Shown piece by piece: positions 8,747 to 17,094 of a stretch of DNA of 64,000 nt. Numbering within the stretch: position 1 is the stretch's first letter; each line of letters opens with the position of its first letter. The position numbers and the translations under genes were made by a program. The DNA is taken from the NCBI GenBank assembly GCA_942492735.1, contig OW818648.1:1984001-2048000 (forward strand), given 5' to 3'. The notes under the pieces were generated by a model that was not told the origin of the DNA, searched no databases, and worked only from the letters and a program-made list of their open reading frames with translations. The DNA comes from Sporobacter sp942492735. Its GTDB lineage: Bacteria > Bacillota > Clostridia > Oscillospirales > Oscillospiraceae.

Positions 8747-8782
8747 GTATATGACCATTCCTTTCTCGGGGAATTGTGCTGT

Positions 8783-8858
8783 GTCCGGCAATGCCGGACT
8801 TTGGGTCGGAAGACCCGAAAGGCACAAAACCTAGTTTGAAAGATTTATCTTTCAAACT
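8783..8858 (-). promoter_or_regulatory. Cluster of three dyads upstream of the LysR gene
   Basis: Within the 363-base gap 8747-9109 there are three consecutive perfect inverted repeats: GTCCGGC-aat-GCCGGAC (about 8783-8799), GGGTC-ggaa-GACCC (about 8803-8816) and AGTTTGAAAGAT-tt-ATCTTTCAAACT (8833-8858, 12-base arms). They lie in the 5' region of the LysR transcript or act as operators. The last is the strongest and is A/T-rich like many LysR sites. No known RNA family was recognised. Confidence 0.4.
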
Positions 8859-9018
8859 TTAACTCTTTCTCAGTAATCTGTGCCGATAAATCAAAGACGA
8901 TTACTTTTCCGGCTTTATGCTGAATATAGGATTAAATCTGATGTTTGTCAATAAAAAAACCTTGCAGCTCATCGGTGGCAGAGCGGGAAAGAATACAGCT
9001 GCTCATATAATATTGCTA

Positions 9019-9047
9019 TTGCTTATCTTCTCATTGAGGGATATACT
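9019..9047 (+). promoter_or_regulatory. Candidate promoter of perR-katG-hrb
   Basis: TTGCTT (9019-9024), 17 bases, TATACT (9042-9047). The Per box begins three bases after the -10 and would cover the transcription start, the classic position for repression. Confidence 0.5.
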
Positions 9048-9049
9048 AA

Positions 9050-9070
9050 AAATTGTAATCATTACAATTT
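9050..9070 (+). promoter_or_regulatory. Per box (PerR operator)
   Basis: A perfect 10-1-10 palindrome AAATTGTAAT-C-ATTACAATTT. Its core TTGTAAT-C-ATTACAA matches the 7-1-7 inverted-repeat geometry of PerR/Fur boxes. It is 40 bases upstream of the perR start and predicts autorepression of perR-katG-hrb relieved by peroxide. Confidence 0.85.
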
Positions 9071-9109
9071 AGCTTATTTCATAGAATTTAAGACGGGCTG
9101 TGAATTATA

Positions 9110-9541
9110 ATGAAACAGACAGTTGATTTCATGCTGAATGAATTGAAAAATCAGAGCATACGGCTTTCACAGCGAAGACTGAAAATTTTAGAATACATGT
9201 GCCATAACCAGAATCATCCAACAGTTGATCAGATTTATATCGACATATTAAAAGAAGTACCGAATTTATCTAAAACGACAATTTACAATACACTTCATAT
9301 TCTGGTCGAGGCAGGCCTCATCAGAGTCATTAGTATCGACGATAATGAAACCCGCTACGACATTATGACTGAAAACCATGGACACTTTAAGTGCGATAAA
9401 TGTGGTGTTATTCACAATTTTAGAATTGATCCAAAATTGCTAGGAGCCGAAGAGCTCAGCGGTTTTAAGGTTGTCGACAGGAATGTGTATTTCAAAGGTG
9501 TTTGTCCAAAATGCCTTAAGAAAATAAATAACAAGAATTGA
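9110..9541 (+). CDS. perR: PerR peroxide-sensing Fur-family repressor
   Basis: 143 residues, standard Fur/PerR length. The HTH part includes LSKTTIYNTLHILVEAGLIR. The structural zinc site is the pair CDKC and CPKC. The regulatory metal site is visible as His of NHPT, Asp of RYD, and HGH, with Asp in FRID where PerR has Asp and Fur usually Glu. Peroxide-driven oxidation of the metal-site histidines releases DNA in this family. It is the first gene of an operon with katG (stop to ATG 14 bases) and a Per box lies just upstream. Confidence 0.88.
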   Translation: MKQTVDFMLNELKNQSIRLSQRRLKILEYMCHNQNHPTVDQIYIDILKEVPNLSKTTIYNTLHILVEAGLIRVISIDDNETRYDIMTENHGHFKCDKCGVIHNFRIDPKLLGAEELSGFKVVDRNVYFKGVCPKCLKKINNKN

Positions 9542-9555
9542 AAGGAGGCAAATAT

Positions 9556-11751
9556 ATGCATGAAGAAGGAAAGTGCCCGGTAACGGGCATGACTAGAAAA
9601 GCAATATCAGGTGCCGGCACGACGAACAGGGACTGGTGGCCAAACCAGCTGAACCTCCGGATTCTTCACCAGAACGCTTATTTAAGCAATCCCATGGGCG
9701 CGGCGTTCAACTATTCTGAGGAATTTAAGAAGCTTGACCTGGAGGCCTTGAAAAAGGACCTTTATGCGCTGATGAATGACTCGCAGGATTGGTGGCCAGC
9801 CGATTACGGGCATTATGGTCCGCTGTTCATCAGGATGGCGTGGCACAGCGCGGGTACATACCGTACAGGCGACGGCCGCGGCGGCGCAGGGTCAGGGTCG
9901 CAGCGTCTGGCGCCCCTCAACAGCTGGCCGGACAATGTAAATCTGGACAAGGCACGCCGTTTGCTTTGGCCGATCAAACAGAAATATGGCAAAATGATTT
10001 CCTGGGCCGACCTTATGATTTTCGCCGGTAATTGCGCAATTGAGTCCATGGGATTAAAGACCTTCGGTTTCGGCGGCGGGCGCAGGGATGTATGGGAGCC
10101 GGAAGAGGACATTTATTGGGGCGCTGAGAGTGAGTGGCTTGGCGACAAGCGCTACACCGGCGAACGGGAGCTCGACAATCCGCTTGCCGCCGTACAGATG
10201 GGCTTGATTTATGTAAACCCGGAAGGGCCGAACGGCAACCCGGACCCCGTCGCCTCCGGCCGTGACGTTCGCGACACCTTCGCGCGTATGGCCATGAATG
10301 ATGATGAGACCGTCGCGCTCGTTGCCGGCGGGCACACCTTCGGCAAAAGTCACGGCGCAGGTCCTGCAACCCACGTCGGTCCGGAGCCTGAAGCTGCAGG
10401 CCTCGAAGAACAAGGCCTCGGCTGGAAGAGCAGCTTTGGCAGCGGCAAAGGCGGCGATACAATCGGCAGCGGCATTGAAGGCGCGTGGAAGCCAAACCCA
10501 ACGACCTGGGACATGGGCTATCTGAACACGCTGTTTAAATACGAGTGGGAGCTGGTCAAGAGTCCGGCCGGCGCGAATCAGTGGCTGGCCAAGGACGTAG
10601 CAGACGAAGACATGGTGGTTGATGCGCACGACCCGTCGAAGAAGCTCCGCCCGATGATGACCACAGCGGACCTCTCCCTTCGCTACGACCCGGTCTACGC
10701 GCCAATTGCACGGCGTTATCAGCAAAACCCTGTCGAATTCGCGGATGCCTTCGCCCGTGCGTGGTTCAAGCTGACCCACCGCGACATGGGGCCGCGCGCA
10801 CGCTATCTCGGCGCGGAGGTTCCCAAAGAGGACCTGATCTGGCAAGATCCGCTGCCCGCCGTCAACCATGACCTGATCGATGAAAAGGATGCAGCGGAAC
10901 TCAAGGGTATGATTATGGCATCCGGGTTGTCTGTCTCCCAACTGGTCTCTACATCATGGGCATCGGCGTCCACATTCCGCGGCTCCGATAATCGCGGCGG
11001 GGCGAATGGCGCGCGCATCCGTCTTGCGCCACAGAAGGATTGGGAAGCCAACCAGCCGGCACAGCTGAATACGGTGCTCCGTGTCTTGGAGAAGATCCAA
11101 GCATCGTACAACAGCGCGCAGTCAGGCAAGAAGAGCGTTTCACTTGCGGACCTCATCGTTCTGGGCGGATGCGCGGGTATCGAGAAAGCGGCATTGAATG
11201 CCGGGTATACTATATCCGTTCCATTTACACCGGGACGCACCGACGCATCGCAGGAGCAGACGGACGTGCAGTCGTTTGCGGTGCTCGAGCCGCTCGCTGA
11301 CGGTTTCCGCAACTACATCAAAACAAAATCTTCCGCGTCGGCGGAGGAGCGGCTTGTGGACCGCGCCCAGCTGCTCACGCTGACAGCACCTGAAATGACA
11401 GTTCTTGTCGGCGGTCTGCGCGTCCTGAATGCCAATGTCGGGCAGTCGCAGCACGGTGTCTTCACCAAGAAGCCTGAGACACTTACGAATGACTTCTTTG
11501 TGAATCTCCTCGACATGCGTACAATGTGGAAGCCGACTGCTGACGACAAAGATGTGTTTGAAGGCCGTGACCGCGCAACAGGCGAGCTCAAGTGGACGGG
11601 CACGCGCGTTGATCTCATCTTCGGTTCAAACTCCCAGCTGCGGGCCATCGCGGAAGTTTATGCCTGCGACGACGCCGCGAGCAAGTTCGTTAATGACTTT
11701 GTGTCCGCTTGGAATAAGGTCATGAACGCAGATCGTTTCGACCTCGCTTAA
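9556..11751 (+). CDS. katG: Catalase-peroxidase KatG
   Basis: 731 residues from the ATG at 9556, chosen because AAAGGAGG lies at 9541-9548 (an upstream in-frame TTG lacks a site). The duplicated haem-peroxidase layout is present. In the active half, the distal triad is R93, W96, H97 (RMAWHSAG). The Tyr of GLIYVNPEGPNG and the Met of FARMAMNDDE complete the Met-Tyr-Trp adduct needed for catalase activity, and the proximal His is in VAGGHTFGKSHG. The C-terminal half is the usual inactive copy. It removes hydrogen peroxide in the cytoplasm. It is in the PerR operon and expected to be induced by peroxide. Confidence 0.97.
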   Translation: MHEEGKCPVTGMTRKAISGAGTTNRDWWPNQLNLRILHQNAYLSNPMGAAFNYSEEFKKLDLEALKKDLYALMNDSQDWWPADYGHYGPLFIRMAWHSAGTYRTGDGRGGAGSGSQRLAPLNSWPDNVNLDKARRLLWPIKQKYGKMISWADLMIFAGNCAIESMGLKTFGFGGGRRDVWEPEEDIYWGAESEWLGDKRYTGERELDNPLAAVQMGLIYVNPEGPNGNPDPVASGRDVRDTFARMAMNDDETVALVAGGHTFGKSHGAGPATHVGPEPEAAGLEEQGLGWKSSFGSGKGGDTIGSGIEGAWKPNPTTWDMGYLNTLFKYEWELVKSPAGANQWLAKDVADEDMVVDAHDPSKKLRPMMTTADLSLRYDPVYAPIARRYQQNPVEFADAFARAWFKLTHRDMGPRARYLGAEVPKEDLIWQDPLPAVNHDLIDEKDAAELKGMIMASGLSVSQLVSTSWASASTFRGSDNRGGANGARIRLAPQKDWEANQPAQLNTVLRVLEKIQASYNSAQSGKKSVSLADLIVLGGCAGIEKAALNAGYTISVPFTPGRTDASQEQTDVQSFAVLEPLADGFRNYIKTKSSASAEERLVDRAQLLTLTAPEMTVLVGGLRVLNANVGQSQHGVFTKKPETLTNDFFVNLLDMRTMWKPTADDKDVFEGRDRATGELKWTGTRVDLIFGSNSQLRAIAEVYACDDAASKFVNDFVSAWNKVMNADRFDLA

Positions 11752-11803
11752 TTGTCTTCCGAACGAAAGCAGGCAAATACTAAATTGAATCAGGAGGTTT
11801 ATT

Positions 11804-12445
11804 ATGGATTCGAAAGCACTATATAAAATATCATACGGACTATACGTCGTCGGGACGAAGATTGACGGGAAATATGCCGGCTGCATCGTCGATGCGTTTA
11901 TTCAGTCGACAAGCGCGCCGGTACCCACAGTCATTCTCTGCAGCATTCAGGCGAATCAGACCAATACCGCAATCAAACAGACGGGCGAGTTTACAGTTTC
12001 TGTTTTAGGAACGGATGTCGATCCCTTTGTCATTGGCAATTTTGGCTTCCAGTCGGGTAGAGATGCCGATAAGTGGAATAACGTCCCGCACAAAATCTCA
12101 GACGGTCTGCCTGTGCTTGAAAAGGCTGTTTCGTATCTGCGCTGCAAGGTGACCGATATGAAGGAATTATCAACACATACGGCTTTCTTTTGTGAAGTAA
12201 CAGACGCATGGCTGGGTGAAGGCGAGAGTCTGATTTACGGAGATTATCAGAAGGATATGAAAGCCAAGACAATGGAAGCATTCAAAGCCTTTAAAGAATC
12301 CGGCGCAGTTCCTGTTAAAAAGGATAAATGGGTCTGTCAGATCTGCGGCTATGTGTACGACGGGGAGATTCCGTTCGAACAGCTGCCTGCCGACTGGAAA
12401 TGCCCCGTTTGCCAACACCCCAAAAGCGATTTCGTCAAAGAGTAA
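11804..12445 (+). CDS. hrb: Flavin reductase-rubredoxin fusion (high-molecular-weight rubredoxin type)
   Basis: 213 residues. The first 165 form an FMN-binding flavin-reductase-like domain; the last 45 are a rubredoxin with CQICGYVYDG and CPVC iron ligands (a Gln replaces the usual Gly after the second pair). The same fusion, Hrb, in acetogens such as Moorella carries electrons from NADH to a diiron flavoprotein (FprA-type) that reduces oxygen or NO. The gene follows katG by 52 bases with AGGAGG before the ATG, so it belongs to the PerR stress operon. No FprA partner is in the window. Confidence 0.85.
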   Translation: MDSKALYKISYGLYVVGTKIDGKYAGCIVDAFIQSTSAPVPTVILCSIQANQTNTAIKQTGEFTVSVLGTDVDPFVIGNFGFQSGRDADKWNNVPHKISDGLPVLEKAVSYLRCKVTDMKELSTHTAFFCEVTDAWLGEGESLIYGDYQKDMKAKTMEAFKAFKESGAVPVKKDKWVCQICGYVYDGEIPFEQLPADWKCPVCQHPKSDFVKE

Positions 12446-12528
12446 CATTGTTGCAACTCAAACCAGCATGGTTAATAGTTGAGTCATCATATTGAACAGA
12501 AATTCAAATTATTAATTTTGTCTTTTAA

Positions 12529-12571
12529 GACGGCGAGGGTGGGGCGTTTGTAGCGTTTCACCCTCGCCGTC
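12529..12571 (+). terminator. Strong hairpin after hrb, terminator-like without T-run
   Basis: A 13-base perfect stem GACGGCGAGGGTG / CACCCTCGCCGTC with a 17-base loop lies 84 bases after the hrb stop. It is not followed by a run of T, so intrinsic termination is uncertain; it may stop or stabilise the perR-katG-hrb transcript. Confidence 0.5.
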
Positions 12572-12597
12572 CGGCTAAAGTCAATTCTTCTGGAGAA

Positions 12598-12626
12598 TTC
12601 CAATTTCCGTTAATTCCTGTTATAAT
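12598..12626 (+). promoter_or_regulatory. Candidate promoter of the adenine/guanine deaminase genes
   Basis: A perfect TATAAT at 12621-12626, 52 bases before the ade start; the -35 position 17 bases upstream (TTCCAA) is poor. No purine riboswitch is visible in this leader. Confidence 0.4.
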
Positions 12627-12677
12627 GAATCATGATAAGCTAGCTCGGAATGGATAGCGCGTTAGGAGTTGCGGCGG

Positions 12678-14408
12678 ATGGATAAAATACAGCTGAAAAA
12701 ACTGATCGATGTTGCCGCGGGCAGGTCTCCGGCGGATATCGTCATAAAAAACTGTAAGATCATTGATGTTTACAGTGCGGCGATTATAAATGGTGATATC
12801 GCTATGTGTGATGGGCTCATTGCGGGCATCGGACAATATGAGGGACGTCAAACGATCGACGCGAAGGGCCAGTATGCCGCGCCCGGCTTAATTGACAGTC
12901 ACATTCATGTAGAGTCGTCTTATTTAAGTCCCGAGGAGCTGGGACGGCTTATTGTTCCGCACGGGACAACGACAATTATTGCCGATCCTCATGAAATTAC
13001 CAACGTTTTAGGGCTCGATGGCCTCAGCTATATGATCGGAGCGTCAGAGGGGCCAGCCCTGGATATAAAATGGATGCTGCCGTCGTGTGTACCGGCCACA
13101 CCATTTGATCATTCCGGCGCTGTGATCGGTGATGAAGCGATGAAAGAGCCCATAGGCCGCGACAATATACTCGGACTGGGCGAGTTCATGGATTATCCCG
13201 GCGTCATCGGCGCCAATAGCGGTGTTTTAAACAAGCTGCTGCTCGCGGCTAAGCACAAAAAGCCGATAGATGGGCACGCTCCGGGGGTAAAAGGATTTGC
13301 GCTCAATGCTTATGCCGCAGCCGGTATACATACCGACCACGAATGCCAGACGGCAGAGGAGCTGCAGAACAGGATTCGATGCGGCATGTATGTACTGCTG
13401 CGGGAGGGCTCGGCGTGCCATAACCTTAAGGAGCTGCTTCGCGGGGTAACGCCGCAAAATAGCAGACGCTGCCTTCTGTGTTCAGACGATTGCCAGCCCA
13501 AGACGATTTTAAGCATCGGTCATCTTGATAATCATCTACGCATCTGCGTGCGTGAGGGGCTCGACCCTATGATTGCGGTTCAAATGGCAACACTGAATGC
13601 CGCCGAGTGTTACGGGCTTCATGACAGGGGGGCTATTGCGCCGGGCAGGAGAGCAGATATTGTTTTGCTGGATAATCTCAAGGATTTTAATGTCCAGAAG
13701 GTATTTATCGCAGGCCGGGAAGCAGCGACAGAAGGCCGTTACGAATTACCGGTCCAGCGCCATGACATATCAGCAACAAAAGGCAGCTTCCATGTGAAAG
13801 ATTTCTCGAAAGACAAGCTCCGGCTTGAGATTAACTCAAACAGAGCGCATGTTATCGAAATAATCCCCGGCGGTGTCGTCACACGTAAGGAAACAGCTGA
13901 CATCAAACGGGATAAAAACAATGAATTTATCTATGAACCTCAAAACGATATCGTAAAAATAGCTGTCGTTGAGCGCCATCAGAATACCGGCAATGTGGCC
14001 GTTGCCCTACTAAAAGGCTATGGTATCAAGGCAGGGGCTGTTGCGCTGTCGGTCGCGCATGATTCCCATAATATTATTGTCGTTGGCGTCAATGATGAGG
14101 ATATGGCTTTCGCCGTACAGAAACTTATCGGTCAAGGCGGCGGCTTGATTCTTGTGAAGGATCAACAGATCCTCACTGGTATGTCCATGCCGATTGCCGG
14201 TCTGATGAGTGATCAGAGCGGCGAATGGGTCGATGAAAAGCTGGCGCGCATCCATCAGATTGCACATGATACCCTGGGCGTTAATCGGGATGTGGAGCCT
14301 ATTATGACGCTTTGTTTTATGTCACTCGCAGTTATTCCGGAGATTAAACTCACGGATATGGGCTTGTTTGATGTAACAAAGTTTGATTTTATAACAATAG
14401 AAGCGTAA
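12678..14408 (+). CDS. ade: Adenine deaminase
   Basis: 576 residues from the ATG at 12678 (AGGAG 9 bases upstream; an in-frame TTG at 12669 is too close to that site). It is an amidohydrolase TIM barrel with the metal site in GLIDSHIHVESS, then HAPGV, the later DHEC, and LCSDDCQP with Asp. The long C-terminal domain (about 380-576) is typical of AdeC-type adenine deaminases. It converts adenine to hypoxanthine plus ammonia in the cytoplasm. It is followed closely by guanine deaminase, giving a base-deamination pair that can feed the purine degradation operon at 54-64 kb. Confidence 0.95.
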   Translation: MDKIQLKKLIDVAAGRSPADIVIKNCKIIDVYSAAIINGDIAMCDGLIAGIGQYEGRQTIDAKGQYAAPGLIDSHIHVESSYLSPEELGRLIVPHGTTTIIADPHEITNVLGLDGLSYMIGASEGPALDIKWMLPSCVPATPFDHSGAVIGDEAMKEPIGRDNILGLGEFMDYPGVIGANSGVLNKLLLAAKHKKPIDGHAPGVKGFALNAYAAAGIHTDHECQTAEELQNRIRCGMYVLLREGSACHNLKELLRGVTPQNSRRCLLCSDDCQPKTILSIGHLDNHLRICVREGLDPMIAVQMATLNAAECYGLHDRGAIAPGRRADIVLLDNLKDFNVQKVFIAGREAATEGRYELPVQRHDISATKGSFHVKDFSKDKLRLEINSNRAHVIEIIPGGVVTRKETADIKRDKNNEFIYEPQNDIVKIAVVERHQNTGNVAVALLKGYGIKAGAVALSVAHDSHNIIVVGVNDEDMAFAVQKLIGQGGGLILVKDQQILTGMSMPIAGLMSDQSGEWVDEKLARIHQIAHDTLGVNRDVEPIMTLCFMSLAVIPEIKLTDMGLFDVTKFDFITIEA

Positions 14409-14439
14409 TATGACGTTGAAATCATGGGAGGTGAAGCCG

Positions 14440-15717
14440 TTGCATAAGGATAAAATTTTTGCTTTAAAAGGTCATATTATATATACAGAATCAAATACAC
14501 ACTTTGTTACCGTACCACAGGGCTACATTGTGTTTCAAAACGATATGATCATTGATGTTTTTGAAAAACTCCCGGAATGCTTCGAAAAAATAGATGTTGT
14601 AGATTACGGGGATAAAATTATTATACCGGGCCTTGTCGATCTGCATCTCCATGCGCCGCAGTTTACATACCGCGGGCTTGGAATGGATTTAGAACTGCTG
14701 CCCTGGCTCGAAACATATGCTTTTAGAGAAGAAGCAAAATATTCTGATCAGGATTATGCAAAAGCTGCGTATACAGCGTTTAGCTTGGCGCTAAAAAAAA
14801 GCGCGACGACACATGCGTCGGTTTTTGCGACATTGCATGTACCCGCAACGCGCATTCTGATGGAGTTCCTGGAAGAAACGGGTCTTAATACCTTCGTTGG
14901 AAAAGTCAATATGGATCGCAACAGCCCAGATTATTTGACACAGACGACGCAGGAATCAATAGCAGAAACAGAATCATGGATTCGCGTTGTTCAGAATAAG
15001 TATAAAAAAACGAAGCCCATTTTGACGCCAAGATTTGCACCGTCCTGTACAGACGCACTCATGGCGGCGCTGGGAAAAATGGCTCTGGAATATAATCTGC
15101 CGGTACAATCACATTTGTCTGAAAACAGAGCCGAGCTCGAGTGGGTTCGAAAATTACATCCGGATTGCCGCTATTACAGTCATGTCTATGATAAGTATGG
15201 CTTGTTTGGAAAGAGCGTACCGACAATCATGGCGCATTGTGTATATCCTGAGGAAGACGAGCTGAATTTGATTCATGAGACCGGCGTCTATATTGCCCAC
15301 TGCCCCGGGTCGAATATGAACATCGCAAGCGGTATCGCCCCTATCCGAGAAATGCTCGACCGGGGGATCCGTGTTGGTTTGGGGAGCGATGTCGCCGGTG
15401 GTTTCACTATATCGATATTCAGGGCCATATCAGACGCCATTCAGGTCTCAAAGCTTTATAAGGCTGTCATTGACAAAACCCGGAAACCGCTTACCTTACC
15501 GGAAGCCTTTTATATGGCGACAAAAGGCGGCGGCAGCTTCTGGGGCAAGGTCGGGAGCTTTGAACCTGGGTATTCGTTGAGCGCGGTTGTGATCAATGAT
15601 GAAAAAATCAACGCATCAGGTGATCTGACCGTCCAGCAGCGCCTCGAACGAATCGTCTATCTCTCAACCGACGAACACATCGAAGCAAAGTATGTCGATG
15701 GCAAACGGATTTTGTAA
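14440..15717 (+). CDS. guaD: Guanine deaminase
   Basis: 425 residues from the TTG at 14440, preferred because GGGAGGTG ends 6 bases before it. The in-frame ATG at 14410 lies one base after the ade stop and has no ribosome site. Amidohydrolase motifs are DLHLHAPQF, SHLSENRAELEW, MAHCVYPEEDE and GLGSDVAGG, with the GMDLELLPWLETYAF segment typical of guanine deaminases. It converts guanine to xanthine and ammonia. With ade it forms a two-gene purine-base deamination unit. Substrate choice within the family (guanine versus related 6-amino or 2-amino heterocycles) is inferred from motif similarity. Confidence 0.88.
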   Translation: MHKDKIFALKGHIIYTESNTHFVTVPQGYIVFQNDMIIDVFEKLPECFEKIDVVDYGDKIIIPGLVDLHLHAPQFTYRGLGMDLELLPWLETYAFREEAKYSDQDYAKAAYTAFSLALKKSATTHASVFATLHVPATRILMEFLEETGLNTFVGKVNMDRNSPDYLTQTTQESIAETESWIRVVQNKYKKTKPILTPRFAPSCTDALMAALGKMALEYNLPVQSHLSENRAELEWVRKLHPDCRYYSHVYDKYGLFGKSVPTIMAHCVYPEEDELNLIHETGVYIAHCPGSNMNIASGIAPIREMLDRGIRVGLGSDVAGGFTISIFRAISDAIQVSKLYKAVIDKTRKPLTLPEAFYMATKGGGSFWGKVGSFEPGYSLSAVVINDEKINASGDLTVQQRLERIVYLSTDEHIEAKYVDGKRIL

Positions 15718-15904
15718 GGTTTACTATTCTGAAGCAACGACGGGCTGGCATAATAGCACGAATATGTGAAAAAATTATCAGTTTTATACTCTATAAATTT
15801 CTTGTAGTTTAAAGCAATCTAACTTAATATGGTAATCAGATATGTCTTGCGAACCATTATACATTCCCTTCTTTCGGTTAATTGTAAAATGGAGGCCAGC
15901 GGAT

Positions 15905-16846
15905 ATGAATATGCGGGAGATTCAAGTATTAAGCGAAATCGCAAATTATTACAGCTTTTCTCATGCAGCATATAACCTTTCTTATACGCCCTCTGCAATT
16001 TCCAAGTACGTTTTCAGTGTTGAGGAGGAATTGGGACTCAAGATATTTGTACGAGGTAATAAATCCAATAAACTGGCCTTAACGCCTGAGGGCCAGATCC
16101 TGATTCGGGATTTTCAGCGCATCAACACCGTTTATCAGCACATGATGGAACTAACCCAACAGCTCAAAGGCACATTTGACAATGTCCTGCGTGTCGGCTC
16201 GCAGGCGCGGCTTGGAAACGTTGTGGAGCGGGAAATCCTTGCTTCCTTTCTGATTGAAAACCCAACAGCGGATATGGAACAAATGAAAATGAGTTCCAAG
16301 GACTTGCAGAAGCTTTTTCAGGAAGGGAAACTGGACGCGATGTTTATCTCCGTTCCGGAAAATTCAAAAATCGACGACTATTATGCAGATATGGATGAGT
16401 ATCTCGAAATTGAAATCACATTGCTGACGACAGAACGTGAACTTTATCTGGCGATATCTGACAAGTACCTGCCCGGGATAGAGCGTGAAGCTAAATTTTC
16501 CGAGTTTAAAGATTTCAGCTTTGCTTTTGCCTTTCCGATGTCTGCCGATGATAAAGATTCAAAGGCTATTGAGACTTTTCGGTTACTGGCCAGGAAGAAT
16601 AATTTTAGTTTGAAAACCACGTATTTCGGCGCTCATGATACGTCAATATTAAAGCTTGCCACAAGGATGCCAATCGCCGTTACCACAACCAATGTACCGT
16701 CCCAGTTTGAGGGTGTAAAATTTATACGGGTTATCGACTGGGATTCATATACCAATGTATACTTTGTATGCCTCAGGAACAATAGCAAAAAAATGCTGCA
16801 CAGGCTTAAGAAGAGCATCGCGAGTTATCTTAAGCAGCAGGAATAG
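15905..16846 (+). CDS. LysR-family transcriptional regulator
   Basis: 313 residues from the ATG at 15905 (MNMREIQVLSEIANYYSF). GGAGG at 15891-15895 supports this start over the upstream ATG at 15842. It has an N-terminal HTH (FSHAAYNLSYTPSAISKYVF) and a C-terminal effector domain. It has its own intrinsic terminator at 16892 and lies directly upstream of, and parallel to, the TRAP transporter/OYE operon, which it probably controls. Confidence 0.88.
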   Translation: MNMREIQVLSEIANYYSFSHAAYNLSYTPSAISKYVFSVEEELGLKIFVRGNKSNKLALTPEGQILIRDFQRINTVYQHMMELTQQLKGTFDNVLRVGSQARLGNVVEREILASFLIENPTADMEQMKMSSKDLQKLFQEGKLDAMFISVPENSKIDDYYADMDEYLEIEITLLTTERELYLAISDKYLPGIEREAKFSEFKDFSFAFAFPMSADDKDSKAIETFRLLARKNNFSLKTTYFGAHDTSILKLATRMPIAVTTTNVPSQFEGVKFIRVIDWDSYTNVYFVCLRNNSKKMLHRLKKSIASYLKQQE

Positions 16847-16891
16847 TACCCTGACCAGCCAACGGTTGGTAGTGAAACAGATTGTCCATTT

Positions 16892-16946
16892 GGGCACAGC
16901 GAATTTATTTGCGGTATAGCAAAAAAATTCGCTGTGCCCGTTTTTG
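16892..16946 (+). terminator. Intrinsic terminator of the LysR gene
   Basis: A 14-base perfect stem (GGGCACAGCGAATT, 16892-16905, with its complement at 16926-16939) is followed by GTTTTTG. It separates the regulator transcript from the TRAP operon. Confidence 0.88.
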
Positions 16947-16967
16947 TATATATTTTAAATTCCGCAA

Positions 16968-16983
16968 TGGAAATCGATTTCCA
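16968..16983 (+). promoter_or_regulatory. 16-base perfect palindrome upstream of the TRAP operon
   Basis: TGGAAATCGATTTCCA is a perfect palindrome 111 bases before dctP. The centre resembles a cre-like site, but the arms are one base too long for the CcpA consensus. It is a likely operator for the upstream LysR protein or another dimeric regulator. Confidence 0.45.
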
Positions 16984-17094
16984 CATGAGATAAGAATGAG
17001 CTAAACTGGATATTTATGTTTTAGTTTTTTAGTATAAAATAATTGCGATGAGGTCATAGACCAAATTAATCTTTAATGGGAGGGGAAACCATAC

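Noticed and set aside
16968..16983. CcpA cre site
   Set aside because: The palindrome has a central CG but its arms are one base longer on each side than the cre consensus.
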